Below are positions 43,860 through 54,098 of a stretch of DNA of 64,000 bases, piece by piece; positions within the stretch are counted from its first letter, which is position 1, and each line of letters opens with the position of its first letter. Origin of the DNA: Hyphomicrobium sp. LHD-15 (GTDB taxonomy: Bacteria > Pseudomonadota > Alphaproteobacteria > Rhizobiales > Hyphomicrobiaceae). The notes below the pieces were generated by a model. The model did no database searches and had not been told where the DNA came from. It worked only from the letters and a program-made list of their open reading frames with translations. The stretch is from positions 434,001 to 498,000 of the forward strand of contig NZ_JAVIFT010000001.1 of assembly GCF_031157355.1 (NCBI RefSeq). Direction: 5' to 3'. The position numbers were made by a program, and so were the translations under genes.

Positions 43860-45173
43860 CTACTCGCCGCGCTTCTTGCGCAGGCCGTCCCAGTAGGAAA
43901 GCCGCTTGGCCAGCTCGCGCTCGAAGCCGCGCTCGGGCGGATCGTAGAACTTCGGGCGGCGTTTGAATTCGTCCGGGAAATAGTTCTGGCCGGAGAAGGC
44001 GCCCGGCTGGTCGTGGTCATAAAGGTAGCCATCGCCGTAGCCCTCGTCCTCCATCAGCTTGGTCGGCGCGTTGAGAATGATCTTCGGCGGCGCGAGCGAG
44101 CCATGCTCCTTGGCGGCGCGCATGGCGGCCTTGTAGGCCACATAGTTGGCGTTCGATTTCGGCGCCGTCGCCACGTAGATCACGGCTTCGGCAAGCGCCA
44201 GCTCGCCCTCGGGGCTGCCCAGAAAATCGAACGCCTCTTTGGCGGCGTTGGCAACGACGAGCGCCTGCGGATCGGCTAGTCCGATGTCCTCCACGGCCAT
44301 CCGTACGATACGCCGGGCCAGAAAAAGCCGGTCCTCACCCCCGTCGAGCATGCGGCAGAAATAGTAGAGCGCCGCGTCGGGGTCGGAGCCGCGCACGGCC
44401 TTGTGCAGCGCCGAAATCAGGTTGTAGTGGCCTTCGCGGCTTTTGTCATAAATCGGCGCCCGGCGCTGGACGAGCTTGACGAGCGCTTCGCGATTGATCG
44501 GCTTGGCGCCGGGCTTCACCGTCAGAAACACTTCCTCGGCGAGGTTCAGGATCGAGCGCCCGTCTCCGTCCGCCATGGATTTCACGGCTTCGCGCGCGTC
44601 GTCATCAAGCGGCAGTGCGCGGCCTTCTTCCTTCTCGGCGCGCTTCAACAGATCTTCGAGGGCATCGTCATCGAGCCGGTTCAGCGTCAGCACGGAGGCG
44701 CGAGAGAGCACGGCGGCGTTGATCTCGAACGACGGGTTCTCCGTCGTCGCACCGACGAGCGTGATGGTGCCGTCCTCCATATAGGGCAGGAAGCTGTCCT
44801 GCTGGGAGCGGTTGAAGCGGTGGATCTCGTCGATGAACAGCAGCGTGCCGCGCCCCTGCTCGCGCCTGGCCTTGGCGCGGTCGAAGGCCTTTCTCAGCTC
44901 GGCGACGCCCGAGAAGATTGCCGAGAGCTGCTCGAACTCGAGCTTGGTCTCGTGCGCCAGAAGCCGCGCGATGGTGGTCTTGCCGCAGCCGGGCGGTCCC
45001 CAGAGGATCAAGCTCGGCAGGCGCCCACTGGCGAGGAAACGCGTCAGCGTTCCATCAGGCCCGACGAGATGGGGCTGCCCGGCGACTTCGGACAATGTCG
45101 TGGGACGCAGTCGATCGGCCAACGGGCGGGGCGCGCCCTTCTCCAATCCTGCGGCTTCAAACAGATTGCTCAT
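43860..45173 (-). CDS. rarA: Replication-associated recombination protein A (MgsA/RarA)
   Basis: 437-residue clamp-loader-like AAA+ ATPase acting at stalled forks. N-terminal PLADRLRPTTLSEVAGQPHLVGPDG; Walker A WGPPGCGKTT (about 59-68); Walker B LLFIDEIHRFN; sensor 1 GATTENPSFEIN; and the C-terminal MgsA domain with KAVRGSDPDAALYYFCRMLDGGEDRLFLARR are all present. Length matches RarA (about 440). It lies downstream of degP on the same strand with an 88-base gap. Confidence 0.96.
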   Translation of the reverse strand: MSNLFEAAGLEKGAPRPLADRLRPTTLSEVAGQPHLVGPDGTLTRFLASGRLPSLILWGPPGCGKTTIARLLAHETKLEFEQLSAIFSGVAELRKAFDRAKARREQGRGTLLFIDEIHRFNRSQQDSFLPYMEDGTITLVGATTENPSFEINAAVLSRASVLTLNRLDDDALEDLLKRAEKEEGRALPLDDDAREAVKSMADGDGRSILNLAEEVFLTVKPGAKPINREALVKLVQRRAPIYDKSREGHYNLISALHKAVRGSDPDAALYYFCRMLDGGEDRLFLARRIVRMAVEDIGLADPQALVVANAAKEAFDFLGSPEGELALAEAVIYVATAPKSNANYVAYKAAMRAAKEHGSLAPPKIILNAPTKLMEDEGYGDGYLYDHDQPGAFSGQNYFPDEFKRRPKFYDPPERGFERELAKRLSYWDGLRKKRGE

Positions 45174-45261
45174 GAGGCGACGTTAGCACGAGACTTTGCC
45201 GGGTCTCGATCCCTTGAAACGACACGTTAGGCGTCGGCCAGATTGACCCCGCGTTGGTGGT

Positions 45262-46716
45262 TTAGCCCGGAACCTGGAGATTGAACACCTTGTCGCCGCG
45301 GCGCACGGCGACGAGCCAGACCCGCTGACGCTTGGTGAGGAGCTCTTCAAGCTCCGTCACCGTCGAAACCGGCGCCTGGCCGACCTGGACTATGATGTCG
45401 CCCGGCAGAAAGCCATATCGCGCCGCCGTCGATTGCCGCCGAACGGAAAGCACGACGACGCCCTCGGCCTCGTCGAGGCCAAGCTCGTCGGCGACGCCCG
45501 GCACGATGTTCGATACACGCGCGCCGTCAAGTGGATGCTGTCCGGCGAGATTGCGCACGTCATCCCGGCCCGGTGTCGGCGCGGCCACGAGCGTCAGCTC
45601 GACCGTTTGCGGCTGGCCTTTGCGAATGACGCCGATCTTGACCGTGCTGCCGATGCCGCGCGTAGTCAGGCGGTACTGCACCGCGCGAGCATCCCCCACC
45701 TCGAAGCCATCGATGTGGACGATCACGTCGCCTGCGAGGAGGCCCGCTTTCGCAGCCGGTCCGCTGTCAGACACGCGCGCGACGGCCGCGCCAGCCACGC
45801 GATCCAGGCCCAGCCCTTCGGCCAGCTCGCGGGTTACGGTTTCGAGGCGCGCACCAAGCCAGGGACGCTCGACCTTTCGCCCTTCGGCCGCTCCCGCGAC
45901 GTAGAGCCGAACCAGGTTCGAGGGGATCGCAAAGCCAATACCCTGCGAGCCGCCGGACTGCGAGAAGATCATCGTGTTGATGCCGACGAGCTTGCCTGAC
46001 ATGTCGACCAGCGCGCCGCCCGAGTTGCCGGGATTGATCGCGGCGTCGGTCTGGATGAACACTTGAGAATCCGAGTTGCCGACCTCGCTGCGTGCGAGCG
46101 CGGAAACGATGCCGCTGGTCACTGTCTGGCCGACGCCGAACGGATTGCCGATGGCGAGCACCATGTCGCCCACTTCGAGCGTGTCGGAATCCTCAAGCTC
46201 CAGGATCGGAAAGCGCTGCTCGTTGCTTTCGATCTTGAGGATGGCGATGTCGGTCTTGTCGTCCTGAGTCAGCACCTTGGCATCGAACTCGCGCTTGTCG
46301 GCGAGTGCGATGCGGATCTCGGTTTCGCCCCGGCCGCGGATGACGTGGGTGTTGGTCACCACGATGCCGTCGGGGCTCACGATCACGCCTGAGCCGAGCG
46401 AGCTTTGAATGCGCTCGGACGGTTGGCCGAAAGCGTCGCCGAAGAACTGGCGGAAAAACGGGTCGTTGGCGAACGGAGACGAGAACGTCTGCACGCGGCG
46501 CTGAACGTAGACGTTGACGACGGCGGGGGCTGCGCGGCGCACGATCGGGGAAAAGGAATATTGCGCCACTTCGCGAGAGGGCGGCACCTCGCGGGCGCGG
46601 GGTGCAGGCTCGTCGGCTCGCTGTGCGGTCGCGGCACCGTGGAATGCGGTCGCAGCCAAAATTCCGAGCGCACCGGCTCCGACGAGAGCGGCCAATTGCT
46701 TGGTGAAGCGAAGCAT
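45262..46716 (-). CDS. Periplasmic Do-type serine protease (DegP/DegQ family)
   Basis: 484-residue HtrA protease/chaperone of envelope protein quality control. Signal peptide about 1-31; trypsin-like domain with triad His124 (TNTHVI), Asp156 (TDIAIL) and Ser232 (GNSGGAL); two PDZ domains (about 280-365 and 385-480). It lacks a long Q-linker; DegQ or MucD is as likely as DegP. ATG 46716 starts the signal peptide; an upstream in-frame start at 46806 would add a non-signal leader. Its place before rarA is common in this order. Confidence 0.93.
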   Translation of the reverse strand: MLRFTKQLAALVGAGALGILAATAFHGAATAQRADEPAPRAREVPPSREVAQYSFSPIVRRAAPAVVNVYVQRRVQTFSSPFANDPFFRQFFGDAFGQPSERIQSSLGSGVIVSPDGIVVTNTHVIRGRGETEIRIALADKREFDAKVLTQDDKTDIAILKIESNEQRFPILELEDSDTLEVGDMVLAIGNPFGVGQTVTSGIVSALARSEVGNSDSQVFIQTDAAINPGNSGGALVDMSGKLVGINTMIFSQSGGSQGIGFAIPSNLVRLYVAGAAEGRKVERPWLGARLETVTRELAEGLGLDRVAGAAVARVSDSGPAAKAGLLAGDVIVHIDGFEVGDARAVQYRLTTRGIGSTVKIGVIRKGQPQTVELTLVAAPTPGRDDVRNLAGQHPLDGARVSNIVPGVADELGLDEAEGVVVLSVRRQSTAARYGFLPGDIIVQVGQAPVSTVTELEELLTKRQRVWLVAVRRGDKVFNLQVPG

Positions 46717-46931
46717 GAAGTCGGTCCCTGTCCCTAATTCCGAGCCATTTCTACGCCGAACCGAAACGCCGTTCGCGTTACAAATGGTCCAGATTCCGCC
46801 CGGCATATAGGACAGGGATAGGGCGCTTGGAAAGTGGCGCGAGAGCGCCTATGGCGCTCTCGACAGGATCGTCCCGCAGCGCGCAAGGCCGCAGGCTGAG
46901 AACTCCAGGAACTCATAGTCTTATCAGATAA

Positions 46932-47885
46932 TTATCGCGCAAGCAGGCTTGCGCGATAGGACGCCGGCGACCAGCCGCCGTCTGCTGCCGGTTCGGCTGC
47001 CGCATAGGAGCGCGCATTGCTCCGCGGCGGTGGGCTCTGGCTCATGGCGGGGCCGTCGGCGTAAGTCGGCCGCATGCGGTCCGCCGGCGGCTGCCAGGTC
47101 TGCGGCGGAACCCGGCCGTTGCGAACGGCCTCCCATTCGCGGGTCGACTGATCGCGCTCAACGGATGCGATATCAAAGGCTCCGTTCGACGACCGGCTGG
47201 CCAGGAACTGGCGCTCGCGTCCGTCGTTGCCGTCGAGAGGAGCAGGGCCTGCGTAGCGCACGCGAACGCGTCCGGTGCCGCCCGACATCAGACCCAGCGC
47301 GTTGGCCGACGCCTTTGAAAGGTCGATCATCCGCTCGCCGACATAGGGCCCGCGGTCGTTGATGCGAACGAGGATGGTGCGGTCGTTGGAGAGGTTGGTC
47401 ACGTAGGCGTAGCTCGGCATCGGCAGGGTCGGATGCGCGGCGGTCAGCGCGTGCATGTCGAAGACCTCGCCGTTGGCGGTATGGCGGCCGTGGAAGTCGC
47501 TGCCGTACCAGGACGCGACACCGATGCGGTCGTAGTCGGGCTGTTCACGCGGGTTGTACCAGCGCCCGCCGACCTGATAGGGCGCGCCGACCTTGTAAAC
47601 GCCGCCGCCCTTTTCGATGCGTTCGCTGTGGCCGGCGACGCGGCGGCTCGCGGAGACACCCCATTTCGACTCGGGGAACATGGGCGCGCGCGATGATTGC
47701 GTCAGGGGGGAAAACGCGCTCGACACTTCCGTCTGGGTGCTGGAGCAGCCCCCAATTGCAGAGGCGGCGACGGCGACCGTCAGCGCCCACAAGGGCCCTG
47801 GAAGCGCGTGGCTCCGCGTACGCAAGGGGAGAAATCGACCCGGATGCCTCGGCGCAGCGACGCCTTGGCCATACATACTCAACAT
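46932..47885 (-). CDS. rlpA: RlpA-like septal lytic transglycosylase (lipoprotein)
   Basis: 317-residue lipoprotein of the RlpA family. A basic N-terminus and hydrophobic stretch end in the lipobox SAIGGC (Cys47). The double-psi beta-barrel holds GVASWYGSDFHGRHTANGEVFDMHALTAAHPTLPMPSYAYVTNL and NDRGPYVGERMIDLSKASA, with the conserved Asp-His-Asp pattern of the lytic site. The C-terminal 100 residues are Pro/Ser/Arg-rich; no SPOR domain is visible. Of nearby starts, ATG 47885 was chosen; GTG 47897 is possible. Confidence 0.9.
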   Translation of the reverse strand: MLSMYGQGVAAPRHPGRFLPLRTRSHALPGPLWALTVAVAASAIGGCSSTQTEVSSAFSPLTQSSRAPMFPESKWGVSASRRVAGHSERIEKGGGVYKVGAPYQVGGRWYNPREQPDYDRIGVASWYGSDFHGRHTANGEVFDMHALTAAHPTLPMPSYAYVTNLSNDRTILVRINDRGPYVGERMIDLSKASANALGLMSGGTGRVRVRYAGPAPLDGNDGRERQFLASRSSNGAFDIASVERDQSTREWEAVRNGRVPPQTWQPPADRMRPTYADGPAMSQSPPPRSNARSYAAAEPAADGGWSPASYRASLLAR

Positions 47886-48194
47886 AACGCCACCCACTGG
47901 CTCCCGTGACGGAGCTTTCCTGCCTAGCCGCTCGCGGGCGCCGCTGTTGCGCGGTCTTCACCGATGAGCCGTAGCAGCATGTCAGAAAGCGATTTCCATC
48001 CCGTTAAATGGGGCGTCCGGAGCGGGGCCAGCCCTGCGACGGGGCTCGCGGACGAGGCCGATTGCCGCTCGCAGCGCCCCGAAGCTTCTGTTTCGCGTGG
48101 GAGATCCGGCCGGGGGGCCAAAGGGGTTCTTGAGGGTCCGGCGCGGACTGTGTAGGGTCCGGCGCTGCCGAGACCCACAGGGCCGGCACAATCC
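47886..48194. other. Intergenic region, rlpA to tRNA-Ser
   Basis: 309 bases between the rlpA start (minus) and tRNA-Ser (plus). No gene was seen. It should hold promoters for both; no clear motifs were found. Confidence 0.4.
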
Positions 48195-48284
48195 GGAGGG
48201 ATGGTCGAGTGGTTTAAGGCACCGGTCTTGAAAACCGGCGTGGGTGCAAGCTCACCGTGGGTTCGAATCCCACTCCCTCCGCCA
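48195..48284 (+). tRNA. tRNA-Ser (UGA anticodon)
   Basis: Acceptor GGAGGGA/TCCCTCC, anticodon stem CCGGT/ACCGG with loop CTTGAAA (anticodon TGA), a long variable arm (GTGGGTGCAAGCTCACC), T-arm GTGGGTTCGAATCCCAC, and encoded CCA after discriminator G. The long variable arm confirms serine. Confidence 0.96.
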
Positions 48285-48285
48285 C

Positions 48286-48519
48286 TATATCGCTCACGCG
48301 CCCATGGGCGCTCCGCGGGGGCGGGCCACTTGGCCCGGGTCGCTTTGCTCCCGAGCCCTTCGGCATGGTCGAGTTCGAACTTAGTCCCGCCCGGGTCGCC
48401 AATATATCGCTCACGCGCCCATGGGCGCTCCGCGAGGACGGGCCACTAGGCCCGGGTCGCCTTGCTCACGAGCCCTTCGGGCTGGAATGAGAATTCGAAC
48501 TTTGTCCCTCGAGGCCCGC
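48286..48519. repeat. 117-base tandem duplication behind tRNA-Ser
   Basis: Two diverged copies (48286-48402 and about 48403-48519) begin TATATCGCTCACGCGCCCATG and share GGCCACT-GGCCCGGGTCGC-TTGCTC and AGCCCTTCGG. Each ends in a TTCGAACTT-GTCCC-GCC segment like the 3' part of a tRNA gene. Confidence 0.85.
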
Positions 48520-48683
48520 CAGACGACGCAGCACGGCATTGATATTTATATGTACGCAGACTGCTTGCTCATCACCTTCACACTGATTCCGAATTTCACC
48601 GGCTGATCGCTGGCTCAGCTCGATCGGTGATCGAGCGCTACGCTTGGGAGCCGACTGCGGCCACGCTTGGCGCGTATGCACTC
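48520..48683. other. Intergenic remainder before cysteine synthase
   Basis: No gene seen in the rest of the 399-base gap between tRNA-Ser and the convergent cysteine synthase gene. Confidence 0.4.
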
Positions 48684-49718
48684 CTATTCGAAGACGACGG
48701 GCAGTGCTGCGCTGTTGCCCACGAGCCAACCGGGCACAGGTAAGCCCTTGGATTCGAGGAACGCGGGATTGAACAGCTTCGACTGATAGCGGGTGCCGTG
48801 ATCGCAGAGCATCGTAACGATGACATGCCCGGGCCCGAGCTCTCGGGCCAGCTTGATCGCGCCCGCAATGTTCACGCCGGTCGAGCCGCCAAGGCAAAGG
48901 CCTTCCTCGGCTGTCAGCTGGTGGACAACGGGAATGGATTCCGTATCTGGAACCTCGAATGCGAAATCCGGTGAGAAGCCATCCAGGTTCGCGGTAATTC
49001 GGCTTTGACCGATGCCCTCGGTGATGGAGGAACCGTTTGCTTCCAGCTTTCCTTTTGTAAAGAAGGAATAGAGCGCCGCACCCGGCGGATCCGCGAGCGC
49101 GATTTTAATAGACGCGTTCTTCGATCTGAGACCAGCCGCGACGCCCGCCAGCGTGCCGCCGGTGCCCACAGCCGAAACAAATCCGTCGATCTTGCCGTCT
49201 GTTTGCGTCCAAATCTCTTTCGCAGTGGTCCGGGCATGGCCGTCGCGATTGGCCACGTTGTCGAACTGGTTGGCCCATACGGCGCCGTGCGCCTCGGTCT
49301 TTGCGAGCGCTTCGGCCAGACGCTTCGAATAGCGAACATAGTTGTTGGGGTTTGCATACGGCACAGCCGGCACTTCCACCAACTCCGCGCCGAAGGCCCG
49401 CACGGCATTCTTCTTCTCGATCGATTGCGTATCGGGCATCACGATCACCGAGCGCAATCCGAATGCCCGGCTGAGGGCAGCGAGTCCGATTCCAGTATTA
49501 CCAGCAGTCCCCTCTACGATAACGCCGCCGGATGCCACGGCACCGCGCGAAAGAGCATCCTCGATAAGGAACAACGCCGCGCGATCCTTGACCGACTGCG
49601 CAGGATTCATGAACTCGGCCTTGCCGAGGATGGTGCAGCCTGTTTCCTCCGACGCGCGCCGAAGCTTGATCAGGGGCGTATTCCCCACAGCGTCGATCGT
49701 ATTCGCAAAGATAGTCAC
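48684..49718 (-). CDS. cysK: Cysteine synthase A (O-acetylserine sulfhydrylase)
   Basis: 344-residue PLP enzyme making cysteine from O-acetylserine and sulfide. PLP-binding Lys44 is in NPAQSVKDRAA; the phosphate-binding loop VGTGGTLAG and substrate loop EGTAGNTGIGL are present; the segment SSITEGIGQSRIT closes the site. About 30 residues longer than E. coli CysK; the C-terminus FLESKGLPVPGWL is typical of the long form seen in this group. A cystathionine-type activity is less likely. It stands alone, convergent with the tRNA region. Confidence 0.92.
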   Translation of the reverse strand: MTIFANTIDAVGNTPLIKLRRASEETGCTILGKAEFMNPAQSVKDRAALFLIEDALSRGAVASGGVIVEGTAGNTGIGLAALSRAFGLRSVIVMPDTQSIEKKNAVRAFGAELVEVPAVPYANPNNYVRYSKRLAEALAKTEAHGAVWANQFDNVANRDGHARTTAKEIWTQTDGKIDGFVSAVGTGGTLAGVAAGLRSKNASIKIALADPPGAALYSFFTKGKLEANGSSITEGIGQSRITANLDGFSPDFAFEVPDTESIPVVHQLTAEEGLCLGGSTGVNIAGAIKLARELGPGHVIVTMLCDHGTRYQSKLFNPAFLESKGLPVPGWLVGNSAALPVVFE

Positions 49719-49938
49719 GCGGCCTCCCGTGCCGGTAGGGCTGTTGATTCAACGGGAGAAGCAATACGCCAAAACTGCTATGCTATGCAGCGTTTTTCAG
49801 CAGATGGCGCACGGCATGGGGTGTGACGTAGGCTCACGGCCACCAGAGGGCTGACGAGGCTCCAAGTCTGGCTCCCACGGCGCAGTAACAGAGCGCCTGA
49901 AGGACGCCCTGCACTGTCATGCCTGGTTGAGGTCGCTT

Positions 49939-51969
49939 CTAGGCTGCGCGCACGTTGGCCAAGAACTTCTCGACCTCTCTCTTCAGTGTGCCGCTCTCGG
50001 TCGACAGAGCTTTCGCCGACGACAGCACCTGTGAGGATGCCGATCCGGTATCTCCTGCGCCCTTGCTGACATCGATCACGCTCGACGCCACCTCCGACGT
50101 GCCCTTCGCAGCCTCGGATACGTTGCGGCTGATTTCCTGCGTCGTCGCGCCCTGCTCTTCCACAGCCGCCGCAATGGCGCCTGCGATTTCCGAGATGCGA
50201 TTGATGGTGGCGGTGATCTCGTGGATCGCGCCCACCGCATCGCGGGTCGCGGCTTGCATGCTCGAAACCTGCGCCGAAATCTCGCTGGTGGCCTTGCCCG
50301 TCTGATTTGCGAGCGCCTTGACCTCTTGAGCGACGACGGCAAAACCCTTGCCCGCCTCGCCGGCACGCGCCGCCTCGATGGTGGCGTTGAGCGCCAGAAG
50401 GTTGGTCTGACTTGCGATGTTGTTGATCAGACCGACGACATTTCCAATTCGCTCTGCCGATTGCGTGAGTTCGCCGACACTGACGTTGGTTTTCTGGGCC
50501 TGCACCACGGCGGAACTCGCGATCGTGCTGCTCTCCTGCACCTGGCGGCTAATTTCCGTCACCGTCGATGAGAGCTGCTCGGAGGCTGCGGCCACACCCT
50601 GAACGTTGAGTGACGTCTGCTCGGAAGCCGCCGCCACCATTCCCGAAAGCTGTTGCGTCGTCTCGGCTGTTTTCGTCAAGGCGCCGGCGGCACTTTCGAG
50701 CTGGCTCGATGCGGCCGAGACAGTATCGACCACACTGCCGACGGCGCGCTGGAACTCGTCGGCCAGGCGCAGCATGTCGGCCTTGCGCACGGCAGCCGCG
50801 CGGCGCTCGGCCTCCTTCTGCTCCGCTTCCATCTGCTCGATACGCAGCAGATTATCCTTGAAAATGCGGGCGGCGCGGGCGTTTTCGCCGACTTCGTCCT
50901 TGCGACCGGCGTAAGGAACCTCGACCGACTTGTCGCCATTGGCGAGCTTGAGAAGCACCTCGGCGATGGCGCGAATGGGTGTCGAGATGCCGCGTCCGAT
51001 CAGCCAGGCAAGAAATGCTCCGAGCGCCACGCCGCCAATTCCGGACCAAAGCATCATGGTCTCGGTGGTGCTGATGAGGTCGGTGGCTTCGGCCTTGAGC
51101 GCGTGTTCGTCTGCGGATGCAGATTCCCTGATTGCCGTGGCATCAGCCGCAACGTTTTCGGCGAGCGCAGGCATATCCTTGCCGAGAAGTTGGTCGAGCT
51201 CTCCGTCGATGACAACCGCCTTCTCGTAGCCCTCGTGATATTCCGCCACGAGCTTTTTCACTTCGTCGAAGTCCTTGCGGGCCTCGGGCGAGCTGATCAG
51301 ACCGTCGAGCGTTGCGAGAATTGTCGCCACCTCGCCGAAGGTCTGGTCGGCCTTTTCCTTCGCCGTGAGATCGTGGCGACCAAGCAGCAAGTTGACGCTG
51401 AGCCGGATCTGCATCACGTGCTTCAGGACCTCGTTACCGAGAATGAGCGCGTTGCTGTTGCCTTCGCGCGCAGCGACCGTCAAGAGATGCTCAAGGTCGG
51501 CTTTGAGCTTCGCGCCGTCAGCATCGAGCACTTTGTGCCCGACTTCGTCCTTCTCCTGACGCAGTGTTTCAGCCTTTCGCGCAAGCTTCGCGTACTCCTC
51601 GAAGCGCGTCTTGAGCGCCAGGATCTTTTCGTGACGCTCCGGATTGTGGATCTCGCGAATACCATGCTCGATCGCGGCCGTGACGCGCTGCTCCTCCTCA
51701 TGCGCGAGTTTCGCTGCGGCGACGGGATCTTGGCTAGTTGCGGTTTCTCGGACCAACCTGCGGAAGGTTAGAAATTCGCGGTCGATTTCGCTGACCGTAT
51801 CAACCACCGCCACGCGCTGTGCGTAGCTTTCGAAATTGTCCCCGACATGGGCGACGCCAAAATATCCGTAAGCCCCGACGCCGATCATAATGGCGAGTAT
51901 GGCGGAGAAGCCGGCTGCGATCTTGGTGTTGACCTTCATGTCGTTGAAGATGGTTGCAAGGGTCTGCAT
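49939..51969 (-). CDS. Methyl-accepting chemotaxis protein
   Basis: 676-residue chemoreceptor. Transmembrane helix 1 about 16-37; a large helical periplasmic domain to about 303 (with coiled pieces such as [27 protein letters not shown]); helix 2 about 305-326; HAMP about 327-380; and the signalling coiled coil with the conserved tip [32 protein letters not shown]. No CheR-docking pentapeptide at the C-terminus. Its ligand is unknown. It follows the carbonic anhydrase by 26 bases, so the two are probably one operon, possibly linking CO2/bicarbonate conditions to motility (inference). Confidence 0.93.
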   Translation of the reverse strand: MQTLATIFNDMKVNTKIAAGFSAILAIMIGVGAYGYFGVAHVGDNFESYAQRVAVVDTVSEIDREFLTFRRLVRETATSQDPVAAAKLAHEEEQRVTAAIEHGIREIHNPERHEKILALKTRFEEYAKLARKAETLRQEKDEVGHKVLDADGAKLKADLEHLLTVAAREGNSNALILGNEVLKHVMQIRLSVNLLLGRHDLTAKEKADQTFGEVATILATLDGLISSPEARKDFDEVKKLVAEYHEGYEKAVVIDGELDQLLGKDMPALAENVAADATAIRESASADEHALKAEATDLISTTETMMLWSGIGGVALGAFLAWLIGRGISTPIRAIAEVLLKLANGDKSVEVPYAGRKDEVGENARAARIFKDNLLRIEQMEAEQKEAERRAAAVRKADMLRLADEFQRAVGSVVDTVSAASSQLESAAGALTKTAETTQQLSGMVAAASEQTSLNVQGVAAASEQLSSTVTEISRQVQESSTIASSAVVQAQKTNVSVGELTQSAERIGNVVGLINNIASQTNLLALNATIEAARAGEAGKGFAVVAQEVKALANQTGKATSEISAQVSSMQAATRDAVGAIHEITATINRISEIAGAIAAAVEEQGATTQEISRNVSEAAKGTSEVASSVIDVSKGAGDTGSASSQVLSSAKALSTESGTLKREVEKFLANVRAA

Positions 51970-51995
51970 GGCGATTTCTTTCTTGTTATCGTTTG

Positions 51996-52790
51996 CTAGA
52001 TGCCGGTTTCGATCAGAAAGCGCCGGTTGCGTCGCTGGACGGGCCGGGCATTGTTGGGGAACAGTGCCGCGAAGCGGGCAATCTGCTCCGGAGAGGCCTC
52101 GATCGGCTCGCGAAACACCGTCCACACCAACCCTTCGGAGCACGGGGGCGTGGTCAGCGACCCGGTGTAGCGGAAGTACGTTTGGATAGACGGGAAGAAG
52201 GCGGCGGGATTGAACTCGCCATCCGCTTTGACCTCGGGGCCTTCACTTGCCGGCATCAAATCGAATATCGGCTGCAGCCCGAAATTGTGCGCGCCGGATG
52301 TGAAAAAGACGCCAACGACGGCGAGTGCGCCCGCCGCCGATTTATGAACGAAATGGGCTTCCATATCGAAGGCTTGCCCGTCGAGCAGGTGCTCGCTGGG
52401 ATGATGGAAATGGAATTGCACGAGATCGTATTTCGTCTCGCCGATCGTGCAGGAGCAGCCGGGAGCCGAATTGACCTGAATCGTGTGCCCGTTGTTCAGA
52501 ATGCGAAGCGGAAGCGGGCGATAGTCGAAACTGATACCGCCAGCGTCGGCCTTCAAGCCTGCCGCGAGATCGATGGGTGTCTGCTCCATGCCGAGCTGGC
52601 AGACTTTGTAGTCGGGCGAAAGCTCACCCCAATGATCGGGGCCGGTCGCGCCCTCATAGGACCAGTGCGGCTTTCCGGCAGCGCCGCCACCGGCATGCTC
52701 GACCGCTTGCACAGCCGCCAGCGTTCCCGGAAGGCAGCAGACGCAGCCGCCGATCGCCATCCTCAGAAATGATCTGCGCTCAAGGTTCAT
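51996..52790 (-). CDS. Alpha-type carbonic anhydrase, periplasmic
   Basis: 264-residue alpha carbonic anhydrase, converting CO2 and bicarbonate in the periplasm. The N-terminus [18 protein letters not shown] looks like a twin-arginine signal (RRSFLR). Zinc ligands His127 and His129 ([10 protein letters not shown]) and His146 (MEAHFVH) are visible; [14 protein letters not shown] and the Q-T-P-I-D start (QTPIDLA) are also typical. The Cys-rich signal part may include a lipidation site. It is the first gene of a pair with the chemoreceptor. Confidence 0.93.
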   Translation of the reverse strand: MNLERRSFLRMAIGGCVCCLPGTLAAVQAVEHAGGGAAGKPHWSYEGATGPDHWGELSPDYKVCQLGMEQTPIDLAAGLKADAGGISFDYRPLPLRILNNGHTIQVNSAPGCSCTIGETKYDLVQFHFHHPSEHLLDGQAFDMEAHFVHKSAAGALAVVGVFFTSGAHNFGLQPIFDLMPASEGPEVKADGEFNPAAFFPSIQTYFRYTGSLTTPPCSEGLVWTVFREPIEASPEQIARFAALFPNNARPVQRRNRRFLIETGI

Positions 52791-53196
52791 TGGTCTTCCC
52801 GCATTACACGCCAATCGCTCAAGGGCGGGCGCTTTTAATTTTCACGGGAGACTTTGCTGAAACCACCTAAATATGCTCTAAATAATATACATCATCCAAC
52901 TTACGACAATTTATTGGTTTTCGTTATTGTTTTTTATTTGGTCATTTGTTGCGCGCGCAATTGCATCAACTCATGCCGGAGAATTCACGCCCGCTTAACC
53001 GACGACCTGCTCGCACTGACATGAAACAGTTTTTCTTGCTCAAATCGATCGGGATACTTCCGTAGAAATTTTCTCGTGTTTCCCGACAATCATGGGTCGT
53101 CGCAACCGCCTACTGATCAAGATGGCGGGCCGAACCCGCAGGCCGCGGACGCCGCGGGCCCTTAAGATTCCCTTAATCTGAGCCCTTAGGCATGGC
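52791..53196. other. AT-rich regulatory gap before the L,D-transpeptidase
   Basis: 406 bases, AT-rich around 52855-52950 against a GC-rich genome. No gene seen. The right end holds a perfect CtrA site (53162-53176). Confidence 0.6.
53162..53176 (+). promoter_or_regulatory. CtrA full binding site (TTAA-N7-TTAA)
   Basis: TTAAGATTCCCTTAA: two TTAA half sites exactly seven bases apart, the consensus of the alphaproteobacterial cell-cycle regulator CtrA. It lies 20 bases before the ATG of the L,D-transpeptidase. Confidence 0.65.
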
Positions 53197-53997
53197 ATGC
53201 GGCAAACACCTTCGATGCCAAAGCGCATTCCGTTTGCCGTTCGGGGACCAAAATCGGGACTGTGGGGGATCTCAGCCGTGCCGCTTCGTAGATTGCTGCT
53301 TCTTTGCCTTGCCTTATCGCTATCAGGCTGCGCGACCGATAATCTCGATTGGCTCGGAATCGCCCATGACGTGACCGACGCCGACCGGCGCAACTACGCG
53401 GCTCTCGAACGCGAGCGCTTCCCAATCGCGGCCGCGGATCTCGCGAAGCTCGATCCCAAGTTCCGGCGCCAGCAGGTCGCCTACAAGACCAGCGAGCCGG
53501 CCGGCACCATCGTGGTCGATACGCCCAATCGCTATCTCTATCTCGTCAGCGGCAACGGACGCGCGCTGCGTTACGGGATCGAAGTCGGCCGCGAAGGCTT
53601 CGGATGGAGCGGAGCCGCCACCATCGCGCGCAAGGCGGAATGGCCGACGTGGACGCCGCCTGCCGAGATGGTCGCGCGCGATCCGCGTACAGCGCCATTC
53701 GCCAAAGGCATGCCGGGAGGACCGGAAAACCCGCTCGGCGCTCGCGCGCTCTACCTCTACCAGGGCGGACGCGACACGCTCTACCGCATTCACGGCGGCG
53801 GACGTCCCTCATCGCTCGGAAAGGCGACGTCCAGCGGCTGCATCCGACTTCTCGATCACGATGCGATCGATCTTTTCAATCGTGTACCGACCGGTACGCG
53901 CACGGTCGTGCTCATCGATCCGATCTTGAGCAAGAAAGCGCCCGAAGCTGAAGACGGCATGCGCCACGCTGCACACGAACGTGGCGCGGCGGGCTAG
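53197..53997 (+). CDS. L,D-transpeptidase (YkuD domain) lipoprotein
   Basis: 266-residue peptidoglycan cross-linking enzyme of the YkuD family, anchored as a lipoprotein: lipobox LSLSGC (Cys45). The YkuD domain starts near TSEPAGTIVVDTPNRYLYLVSGNG; active-site His199 in IHGGGRP and Cys215 in SSGCIRL are present. This family makes 3-3 cross-links, used in polar or budding growth in this order. ATG 53197 was taken; ATG 53215 is possible. CtrA control is suggested by the site just upstream. Confidence 0.92.
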   Translation: MRQTPSMPKRIPFAVRGPKSGLWGISAVPLRRLLLLCLALSLSGCATDNLDWLGIAHDVTDADRRNYAALERERFPIAAADLAKLDPKFRRQQVAYKTSEPAGTIVVDTPNRYLYLVSGNGRALRYGIEVGREGFGWSGAATIARKAEWPTWTPPAEMVARDPRTAPFAKGMPGGPENPLGARALYLYQGGRDTLYRIHGGGRPSSLGKATSSGCIRLLDHDAIDLFNRVPTGTRTVVLIDPILSKKAPEAEDGMRHAAHERGAAG

Positions 53998-54098
53998 ACC
54001 GGGTAAGATCGCGGCGTTTGGAAACGCACGCGCAAATATGAGCGCTCGGGCTTCGATTGTTGGACCGGGAGCACAGCGCGTAAAGAAGAAGGCTCACC

